This document shows positions 57,364-64,000 of a stretch of 64,000 nt of DNA, one piece after another. The position numbers and the translations under genes were made by a program. Source of the DNA: Methanothermobacter sp. (GTDB taxonomy: Archaea; Methanobacteriota; Methanobacteria; Methanobacteriales; Methanothermobacteraceae); NCBI RefSeq assembly GCF_030055425.1, contig NZ_JASFYE010000003.1:127350-191349 (forward strand). The letters run 5' to 3'. Below the pieces are notes generated by a model. That model did no database searches and was not told where the DNA came from. It saw nothing but the letters and a program-made list of their open reading frames with translations. Position 1 is the first letter of the stretch. Each line of letters starts with the position of its first letter.

Positions 57364-59016
57364 ATGGCTGACAAATTGTTCATAAATGCTTTAAAGAAAA
57401 AATTTGAAGAATCCCCTGAAGAGAAGAAAACCACATTCTACACACTTGGTGGCTGGAAACAGTCAGAAAGAAAAACCGAGTTTGTGAACGCTGGTAAAGA
57501 AGTGGCAGCAAAGAGGGGTATACCCCAGTACAACCCTGACATAGGTACCCCACTTGGTCAGAGGGTGCTCATGCCCTACCAGGTTTCAACAACCGATACC
57601 TATGTTGAAGGGGACGACCTCCACTTCGTAAACAACGCTGCCATGCAGCAGATGTGGGACGACATAAGGAGGACCGTTATCGTCGGTCTGAACCACGCCC
57701 ACGCTGTTATAGAAAAGAGGCTGGGTAAGGAGGTCACACCCGAGACCATAACCCACTACCTTGAAACAGTGAACCACGCAATGCCCGGTGCAGCTGTCGT
57801 CCAGGAGCACATGGTGGAAACCCACCCTGCACTGGTGGCAGACAGTTACGTCAAGGTATTCACAGGTAACGATGAAATAGCAGACGAAATCGACCCTGCA
57901 TTCGTCATAGACATCAACAAACAGTTCCCAGATGACCAGGCAGAAACCCTCAAGGCAGAGGTTGGTGACGGAATCTGGCAGGTCGTCAGGATCCCAACCA
58001 TAGTCTCAAGGACCTGTGACGGTGCAACAACCTCACGATGGTCCGCCATGCAGATCGGTATGTCAATGATTTCAGCCTACAAACAGGCAGCAGGTGAAGC
58101 CGCAACAGGTGACTTCGCATACGCTGCAAAACACGCTGAAGTCATACACATGGGTACATACCTGCCTGTGAGACGTGCAAGGGGTGAAAACGAGCCTGGT
58201 GGTGTACCATTCGGTTACCTTGCAGACATCTGTCAGAGCTCAAGGGTCAACTATGAGGACCCTGTCAGGGTGACACTGGACGTTGTGGCAACCGGTGCAA
58301 TGCTCTACGACCAGATCTGGCTAGGATCATACATGTCAGGTGGTGTTGGATTCACCCAGTACGCCACAGCAGCCTACACAGACAACATACTTGACGACTT
58401 CACCTACTTCGGTAAGGAGTACGTGGAAGACAAGTATGGACTCTGTGAGGCACCAAACAACATGGACACAGTCCTGGACGTTGCAAGTGAGGTCACATTC
58501 TACGGCCTTGAACAGTACGAAGAATACCCAGCACTCCTCGAGGACCAGTTCGGTGGATCACAGAGGGCAGCAGTCGTTGCAGCTGCAGCCGGATGTTCAA
58601 CAGCATTCGCAACAGCAAACGCCCAGACAGGTCTCAGCGGATGGTACCTCTCAATGTACCTCCACAAGGAACAGCACTCAAGGCTCGGATTCTACGGTTA
58701 CGACCTCCAGGACCAGTGTGGTGCATCCAACGTCTTCTCAATAAGGGGCGACGAGGGACTGCCACTGGAGCTTCGTGGACCTAACTATCCAAACTACGCC
58801 ATGAACGTGGGACACCAGGGTGAATACGCAGGTATATCACAGGCACCACACGCTGCCCGTGGAGACGCCTTCGTGTTCAACCCACTGGTGAAAATAGCCT
58901 TTGCAGACGACAACCTCGTCTTCGACTTCACCAACGTCCGTGGCGAATTCGCCAAAGGTGCTCTGCGAGAGTTCGAACCAGCCGGTGAAAGAGCACTCAT
59001 AACACCCGCAAAATAG
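57364..59016 (+). CDS. mcrA: Methyl-coenzyme M reductase I, alpha subunit
   Basis: A 550-residue alpha subunit. Gln147, the axial nickel ligand of F430, is at [10 protein letters not shown]. The residues known to be modified in this genus are at the expected positions: His257, Arg271, Gln400, Gly445 (thioglycine), Asp450 and Cys452 ([14 protein letters not shown]), as are active-site Tyr333 and Tyr444. The match in number points to isoenzyme I of Methanothermobacter. GGGGAGGTG precedes the ATG. A strong hairpin terminator follows the stop. The MCR hexamer catalyses the last step of methanogenesis in the cytoplasm. Confidence 0.99.
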   Translation: MADKLFINALKKKFEESPEEKKTTFYTLGGWKQSERKTEFVNAGKEVAAKRGIPQYNPDIGTPLGQRVLMPYQVSTTDTYVEGDDLHFVNNAAMQQMWDDIRRTVIVGLNHAHAVIEKRLGKEVTPETITHYLETVNHAMPGAAVVQEHMVETHPALVADSYVKVFTGNDEIADEIDPAFVIDINKQFPDDQAETLKAEVGDGIWQVVRIPTIVSRTCDGATTSRWSAMQIGMSMISAYKQAAGEAATGDFAYAAKHAEVIHMGTYLPVRRARGENEPGGVPFGYLADICQSSRVNYEDPVRVTLDVVATGAMLYDQIWLGSYMSGGVGFTQYATAAYTDNILDDFTYFGKEYVEDKYGLCEAPNNMDTVLDVASEVTFYGLEQYEEYPALLEDQFGGSQRAAVVAAAAGCSTAFATANAQTGLSGWYLSMYLHKEQHSRLGFYGYDLQDQCGASNVFSIRGDEGLPLELRGPNYPNYAMNVGHQGEYAGISQAPHAARGDAFVFNPLVKIAFADDNLVFDFTNVRGEFAKGALREFEPAGERALITPAK

Positions 59017-59025
59017 ATTAACGAA

Positions 59026-59075
59026 GGTGCATTACACAAACTTTTTAAGTGTAATGCACCTAATTTTTTTTATTC
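59026..59075 (+). terminator. mcr operon terminator
   Basis: A perfect 12-bp stem GGTGCATTACAC (59026-59037) / GTGTAATGCACC (59049-59060) with an 11-base loop is followed by TAATTTTTTTTATT (59061-59074). It lies 10 bases after the mcrA stop and 26 bases before the mtrE ribosome site. No clear separate mtr TATA box is seen, so mtr may depend partly on readthrough. Confidence 0.85.
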
Positions 59076-59100
59076 AAAAAAAATAAAAGGAGGAAGAAAT

Positions 59101-59988
59101 ATGGACCCTATGATAACAGGTTTAGGTGTTGTAGCTCTCATGGGTGCAGCTGCAACCATAGCAGGAGCCGCAGAGGACTTAGAGTCTGACGTAGGATCCC
59201 AGAGTAACCCCAACTCACAGGTTCAGCTGGCACCACAGATGGGACACCTGCACCGAATAATCAACAAGGCCGTTTCAGGGGAACCCGTTGCCTACGGGAC
59301 CTGGTGCGGAATTGCTGGTTCAGTTGCATTTGTCCTTATGAATTCAATGCAGCTACCTGTGATAATGGCCATTGCAATCGGTTCCGTAATCGCTGCAATG
59401 GTACACACAACATACGCTGTAACATCCCACATGGGACGAATTGTCAGCCAGTCCCAGTTCAACCAGCCACTCTTCATGGACATGCTGGTTCAGCATTTAG
59501 GCCCAATCGCAGGGCATGGCTTTATTGTGACATTCTGTATTGTAGGATTATCATACCTCATGACATTACCAATCCCTGGATTTGCACACCCATTCCCACT
59601 GCCACTTCTTGCAGTGCTCTGGGGTATAACCATAGGTGCAATCGGTTCATCAACAGGGGACGTCCACTACGGTGCTGAAAGGGAGTACCAGCAGTACCCA
59701 TTCGGTGGAGGTATACCTGTTGCGATTCACGGTGACATAACAACAAAGGCAGAGCTCGGAGCAAGGAACTCAATGGACGTTGTTCACTTCTGTGCAAAGT
59801 ACGGCGGACCCCTGACAGGATTCGCATTCGGTGCAATAGTATTCCTCAGCTTCTGGAACACAATAGTCTTCGGCATAACCGGCGGAATAATATCCGGTCT
59901 CATAATAGTCTTGTTACTGATAATCCTCAACAACAGGCTTGAAGTCTTTGCAAGGAACAAATATGGACCATACAAGGAGGAAGAGTAA
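59101..59988 (+). CDS. mtrE: Tetrahydromethanopterin S-methyltransferase subunit E
   Basis: A 295-residue membrane subunit with about six helices. The Mtr complex moves a methyl group from methyl-H4MPT to coenzyme M and pumps Na+ outward. MtrE, with MtrC and MtrD, forms the membrane core; blocks such as EDLESDVGSQSNPNSQVQLA, GSSTGDVHYGAEREYQQYPF and YGGPLTGFAFGAIVF are typical. AGGAGG precedes ATG 59101. It abuts mtrD with no gap. Confidence 0.97.
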   Translation: MDPMITGLGVVALMGAAATIAGAAEDLESDVGSQSNPNSQVQLAPQMGHLHRIINKAVSGEPVAYGTWCGIAGSVAFVLMNSMQLPVIMAIAIGSVIAAMVHTTYAVTSHMGRIVSQSQFNQPLFMDMLVQHLGPIAGHGFIVTFCIVGLSYLMTLPIPGFAHPFPLPLLAVLWGITIGAIGSSTGDVHYGAEREYQQYPFGGGIPVAIHGDITTKAELGARNSMDVVHFCAKYGGPLTGFAFGAIVFLSFWNTIVFGITGGIISGLIIVLLLIILNNRLEVFARNKYGPYKEEE

Positions 59989-60690
59989 ATGGATCCATTA
60001 TTACTGATAGGAGCTATAACCGCTGGAGGAGTACTCATAGGTGGAGGTGTCCACTTCGTACCTGTGGGTGGTGCACCAGCAGCTATGGCAACAGCAACAG
60101 GTGTGGGTACCGGTACAGCTATGCTGGCTGCAGGTGCAGGTCTCACAGGACTCATAACAGCCGCAGCAATGACCGGACAGTCACCCCTCATGATAATGGC
60201 TGCCGGCGCAGTTGGTTCAATGCTCATGATAGGTATCACCATGCTTGTGGGTAACATGGTCTACGTCTTTGGTGTGGGTACCGTTCCAGTATCTGCAAAG
60301 GTCAGTGTGGACCCAATCACAGGCATGGAACAGGAGAAATACGTCACCCCAGGTACCGAGGGACATGGTCTTCCAACAGTCTGTTTTGTCAGCGGTATAA
60401 TAGGAGGAGCCCTCGGTGGAATCGGCGGCGGGCTCATCTACTGGGCACTCAACGAGGCCCTCAAAACCCTGTCATATGGTGCAATGGGTGCTGCAGGTGT
60501 TGCAGCAATCTTTGCCGTGGGTATATTCTTCATAAACGCGGTTATTGCATCATATAACATTGGAGGTACAATAGAAGGTTTCCACGATCCTAAATTCAAG
60601 AGGATCGGAAGAGGAATAATTGCATGTCTCATAGCCTCCATTGTTGCAGGGGCCCTTTCAACATTACTCGTATACGGAGGTGTCTTCTAA
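59989..60690 (+). CDS. mtrD: Tetrahydromethanopterin S-methyltransferase subunit D
   Basis: A 233-residue membrane subunit with about six helices. [40 protein letters not shown] and the Gly-rich [20 protein letters not shown] segment are typical of MtrD. It belongs to the Na+-translocating core with MtrC and MtrE. Start and stop abut mtrE and overlap mtrC by one base (TAATG). Confidence 0.97.
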   Translation: MDPLLLIGAITAGGVLIGGGVHFVPVGGAPAAMATATGVGTGTAMLAAGAGLTGLITAAAMTGQSPLMIMAAGAVGSMLMIGITMLVGNMVYVFGVGTVPVSAKVSVDPITGMEQEKYVTPGTEGHGLPTVCFVSGIIGGALGGIGGGLIYWALNEALKTLSYGAMGAAGVAAIFAVGIFFINAVIASYNIGGTIEGFHDPKFKRIGRGIIACLIASIVAGALSTLLVYGGVF

Positions 60691-61493
60691 TGTCAGTAGC
60701 AGCTGGAGGACCGGCTGGTGCAGCCATACCTGAGAGCAGGCTAATGGCACTTGGAATACTGGGCGGACTTGCAGGCATATACGCATCTGCAGTTAACCCC
60801 GTCATAGGACCGGTTCTGGCCTCCCTTGGAGCGGTCTGTGCAATAGTATGGGGTGCAGACGCCATAAGGAGGGTCGCAAGTTACGGTCTCGGTACCGGTG
60901 TGCCATCAATCGGGTACATGTCAGTTGCAATAGGTATAGTTGGTGTGGTTGCTGGACTGGCAGCAGCTTTCGTGGTACCTGCCATTGCAGTACCTGTCGT
61001 TGCACTGATACTGGCAATGATACTCGGTGTGGTTGTGGCTGTACTGGGTAAGAAGATAGTTAAGATGAAAATCCCAATTCTCGAGAAGTGCACCGCGGAG
61101 ATCTCAGGTGCAGCAGCACTTTCAGTACTTGGATTCTCAGCAGCCATTGCAGGTAGCTACACACTGCAGGCAATGCTCACATCAGTCATAACAACAGGGT
61201 TCATCGGACTGCTATTCATCCTCAACACAATGGCAATCCAGCACCCATTCAACGCATGTCTTGGTCCAAATGAGAACCAGACAAGGACACTGAAACTTGC
61301 AGCATCAACAGGGTTCATCTCCATGGCCGTTGTGGGCCTGCTTGGAATAGGGCTCAACCCTGGCTGGTGGGTTGTTTCACTTGTCGGTGCACTCTGCTGG
61401 ATACTGGCATTCAGGGCATTCGTGAGCGCATCCTTCGAGGAAGCAGCATCCGTAAAATGGTCAGGTCTCTGGCCTAAGGAGGAAGAGCACTAG
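60690..61493 (+). CDS. mtrC: Tetrahydromethanopterin S-methyltransferase subunit C
   Basis: A 267-residue membrane subunit with about seven helices ([20 protein letters not shown] start; [38 protein letters not shown]). Its ATG overlaps the mtrD stop by one base, so it is translationally coupled; a longer in-frame start inside mtrD has no support. The C-terminal [20 protein letters not shown] tail is normal. Confidence 0.97.
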   Translation: MSVAAGGPAGAAIPESRLMALGILGGLAGIYASAVNPVIGPVLASLGAVCAIVWGADAIRRVASYGLGTGVPSIGYMSVAIGIVGVVAGLAAAFVVPAIAVPVVALILAMILGVVVAVLGKKIVKMKIPILEKCTAEISGAAALSVLGFSAAIAGSYTLQAMLTSVITTGFIGLLFILNTMAIQHPFNACLGPNENQTRTLKLAASTGFISMAVVGLLGIGLNPGWWVVSLVGALCWILAFRAFVSASFEEAASVKWSGLWPKEEEH

Positions 61494-61504
61494 GAGGCTT
61501 CAAA

Positions 61505-61807
61505 ATGGAAATGTTACCACTTGTTAAGATCGCTCCGGAATACAACCTGACCCTTGATCCTTCCACCGGTATGATAGGGGCTGCCCTTGGAAGGGAAGTC
61601 ATAATATTATCCATGGACGAAATAAACGAACAGATAGCTGCATTAGAGGCTACAGCAGATGATCTGATTAACTCACTGGACCCAACAACCATCCCCGAGG
61701 GTTCCTACCCTGGAAGGGAAGGAGTATACCTGACGGCAGGTAAACTCACCAACATGGTTTACGGGTTCATACTTGGTCTGATCATCCTGTTTGCCCTGCT
61801 CTTATAG
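61505..61807 (+). CDS. mtrB: Tetrahydromethanopterin S-methyltransferase subunit B
   Basis: A 100-residue subunit with a soluble N-terminal part ([20 protein letters not shown]) and a single C-terminal membrane helix ([18 protein letters not shown]). A GGAGG lies 9 bases before ATG 61505. The gene is between mtrC and mtrA as in the standard mtrEDCBAFGH order. Confidence 0.96.
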   Translation: MEMLPLVKIAPEYNLTLDPSTGMIGAALGREVIILSMDEINEQIAALEATADDLINSLDPTTIPEGSYPGREGVYLTAGKLTNMVYGFILGLIILFALLL

Positions 61808-61819
61808 GAGGTGTTATAA

Positions 61820-62536
61820 GTGGTTGAAAAGAAATCACCTGCTGAAGGATGGCCTGTGGTCAACGGTGACTACATCGTGGGCGACCCTGAAAGTCCTGTG
61901 GCTGCCACAACCCTCGCCTCACACATCGAGGACATACCTGTTGAGGCAGGAGCTGCCATCGCAGGGCCATGCAAGACAGAGAACCTCGGAATCGAAAAGA
62001 TGATCGCAAACCTCATATCCAACCCCAACATCAGGTTCCTTATACTCTGCGGCTCAGAGGTACAGGGACACATCACAGGTCAGAGTATAGAGGCCCTGCA
62101 CCAGAACGGTGTGGACCCTGATAAAAGGAACATCATCGGCGCAACCGGCGCAATTCCATACATTGAAAACATACCTGATGAGGGTATTGAGAGGTTCCAG
62201 AAACAGCTCGAGATCGTCAACCTCATAGACGTTGAGGACGCCGACGCCATCAAGGCCAAGGTCAAGGAATGCATCGAAAAGGACCCCGGTGCATTTGAAG
62301 AAGAGGCCATGATCATAAAGGTCGAGGAAGGCGGAGAAGAAGAGGAAGGCGAAGAGGTCAAACCTGTGGCACCAGAAACAGCCCTTATTGAGGCCAGGAT
62401 GAGGAACATCCAGACACAGGTTAAAATGATAGGTTCCACCAACAGAATGTTCGCCGGTATGTACTCAGGTAAGGTTCAGGGTATAATGATAGGTCTTGCC
62501 TTCACCCTGACACTGGGTATACTTCTACTGGTCTAG
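61820..62536 (+). CDS. mtrA: Tetrahydromethanopterin S-methyltransferase subunit A (corrinoid protein)
   Basis: A 238-residue subunit that carries the cobamide which accepts and donates the methyl group. His84 (EVQGHITGQ), the axial cobalt ligand in this genus, is present; the cobamide-binding domain is about residues 1-170, then an acidic linker ([11 protein letters not shown]) and one C-terminal membrane helix. It starts at GTG 61820 with AGGAGGTG six bases upstream. The C-terminal ~45 residues resemble MtrF. Confidence 0.98.
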   Translation: MVEKKSPAEGWPVVNGDYIVGDPESPVAATTLASHIEDIPVEAGAAIAGPCKTENLGIEKMIANLISNPNIRFLILCGSEVQGHITGQSIEALHQNGVDPDKRNIIGATGAIPYIENIPDEGIERFQKQLEIVNLIDVEDADAIKAKVKECIEKDPGAFEEEAMIIKVEEGGEEEEGEEVKPVAPETALIEARMRNIQTQVKMIGSTNRMFAGMYSGKVQGIMIGLAFTLTLGILLLV

Positions 62537-62548
62537 GGAGGCTTCCAG

Positions 62549-63015
<467 letters not shown>

Positions 63016-63030
63016 CTTGGAGGTTTACAT

Positions 63031-63963
63031 ATGTTTAGGTTTGATAAGGAACAGATCGTACTGGACATAGCTGGAACCAAGATTGGTGGTCAGCCAGGAG
63101 AGTACCCAACCGTATTAGCAGGAACAATATTTTATGGCGGACACAACATCATTGAAGATGAAAAGGCAGGTGTCTTTGACAAGGACAAGGCAGAAGCTCT
63201 CATAAAGACACAGGAAGAGATGTCCGATGTCACAGGTAACCCACACATCGTGCAGACCTTCGGTCAGACACCTGAGGCAATAGTCAAATACCTGGAGTTT
63301 GTGGGTGACGTCACAGACGCACCATTCTTCATAGACTCAACATCAGGTGAGGCAAGGATCGCCGGTGCAGAGTACGCCAGTGAAGTTGGTCTTGAGGACA
63401 GGGCCATCTACAACTCAGTTAACATGGCCGCCGACGAGTCAGAACTCGAGGCACTCAAGAACACAAAACTCTCAGCTTCAATCGTCCTTGGATTCAACCC
63501 AATGGACCCCACAGTTGAGGGTAAAATTGGAATCTGGGAAGACGGTGCCGGTACAATAGACAAGGGTCTTCTTGAAATGGCCGCTGACTGCGGTATCGAC
63601 AAGTACCTCATGGACGTTGCAGTCACACCACTCGGTCAGGGTGCAGGTGTTGCTGTGAGGACCTCATTTGCAGTTAAGAGCAAATGGGGATACCCTGTTG
63701 GTAGCGGTATCCACAACGTGCCATCAGCATGGGACTGGCTCCGTGAGTACAAGAAGGAACACAAAGAAGCCTGGCCTGTATGTGACGTTGGATCCAACCT
63801 GATCCAGCAGATGGCCGGCGGTGACTTCGTACTCTACGGTCCAATAGAAAACGCCAAGATGGCATTCCCGGCCTGTGCAATGGCTGACATATTCATAAGC
63901 GAAGCAGCCAAGGATATAGGCACCGAGGCTGTGGAAGACCACCCATTCTTCAAGCTGCTCTAG
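63031..63963 (+). CDS. mtrH: Tetrahydromethanopterin S-methyltransferase subunit H
   Basis: A 310-residue soluble subunit that transfers the methyl group from methyl-H4MPT to the MtrA corrinoid. It is a TIM-barrel methyltransferase: MFRFDKEQIVLDIAGTKIGG, GNPHIVQTFGQTPEAIVKYL, FIDSTSGEARIAGAEY and the end KMAFPACAMADIFISEAAKD are typical. GGAGGTT precedes ATG 63031. It is the last mtr gene; its TAG stop is in the loop of the terminator hairpin. Confidence 0.98.
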   Translation: MFRFDKEQIVLDIAGTKIGGQPGEYPTVLAGTIFYGGHNIIEDEKAGVFDKDKAEALIKTQEEMSDVTGNPHIVQTFGQTPEAIVKYLEFVGDVTDAPFFIDSTSGEARIAGAEYASEVGLEDRAIYNSVNMAADESELEALKNTKLSASIVLGFNPMDPTVEGKIGIWEDGAGTIDKGLLEMAADCGIDKYLMDVAVTPLGQGAGVAVRTSFAVKSKWGYPVGSGIHNVPSAWDWLREYKKEHKEAWPVCDVGSNLIQQMAGGDFVLYGPIENAKMAFPACAMADIFISEAAKDIGTEAVEDHPFFKLL

Positions 63964-63987
63964 GAGCAGCCATAAATTTCTTTTTTT
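63954..63987 (+). terminator. mtr operon terminator overlapping the mtrH stop
   Basis: GCTGCTC (63954-63960) and GAGCAGC (63964-63970) form a perfect 7-bp stem whose 3-base loop is the mtrH stop codon TAG. ATAAATTTCTTTTTTT follows. It marks the end of the mcr-mtr block. Confidence 0.75.
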
Positions 63988-64000
63988 GGCCATTATTATT

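Overview
The window is a piece of a thermophilic hydrogenotrophic methanogen genome, almost certainly Methanothermobacter (M. thermautotrophicus / M. marburgensis group). The evidence is a complete mcrBDCGA operon followed by mtrEDCBAFGH, a DNA polymerase B gene that stops just after polymerase motif C (the split PolB known from this genus), pseudomurein-binding repeats in a surface protein, coenzyme M, F420 and methanopterin biosynthesis genes, and archaeal core genes (fibrillarin/Nop5, proteasome beta, aCPSF1, Trm1, Taw2). McrA is 550 residues with Gln147, His257, Arg271, Gln400, Gly445 and Cys452 at the numbers used for M. marburgensis MCR I. Ribosome binding sites are mostly GGAGG or GGTGAT; several genes look leaderless.

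Layout. 1-6.4 kb: the 3' part of a DUF296 gene, DUF366, queD and queE (7-deazaguanine/archaeosine precursors), then five consecutive CBS-domain genes holding about 18 CBS domains. 6.4-16.4 kb: RNA ligase, pheA, a membrane protein and a lipoprotein, a KH-domain protein with coaBC, fibrillarin/Nop5 on the minus strand, pyrD-pyrK and an AI-2E family permease. 16.4-22.6 kb: an AT-rich accessory island on the minus strand with a secreted pseudomurein-binding/PKD protein broken by a frameshift, a partial duplicate of its C-terminus, two TPR genes (one frameshifted) and gene remnants.

22.6-47.7 kb: polB1, comDE-comC, purM, aCPSF1, psmB, purP, taw2, DUF429, cofG, a small methanogen protein with mptA, a histone-deacetylase homologue, an Lrp regulator, membrane and secreted proteins, trm1, a CPBP protease, a DegT aminotransferase, a thiamine-binding-type protein, a tRNA-thiolation ATPase, a GTPBP1-like GTPase, DUF1922, TraB and comB. 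47.7-64 kb is the methanogenesis block: mmp17-mmp7 (MCR activation), a metallophosphoesterase, an autoregulatory-looking UPF0251 regulator, two radical SAM enzymes (mmp10 and a B12-binding partner, probably the McrA arginine and glutamine C-methylases) divergent from mcrBDCGA, and then mtrEDCBAFGH.

The last block holds the substrate enzyme (MCR), its modification and activation factors, and the sodium-pumping methyltransferase that feeds it methyl-coenzyme M, within 16 kb. The most interesting non-coding signals are a three-way-junction fold in the mcr leader, a 20-bp perfect palindrome at the start of the UPF0251 gene, a run of nested inverted repeats in the 389-bp gap after it, and strong hairpin/T-tract terminators at the ends of mcr and mtr. 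No tRNA, rRNA, CRISPR array or intact insertion sequence was seen.
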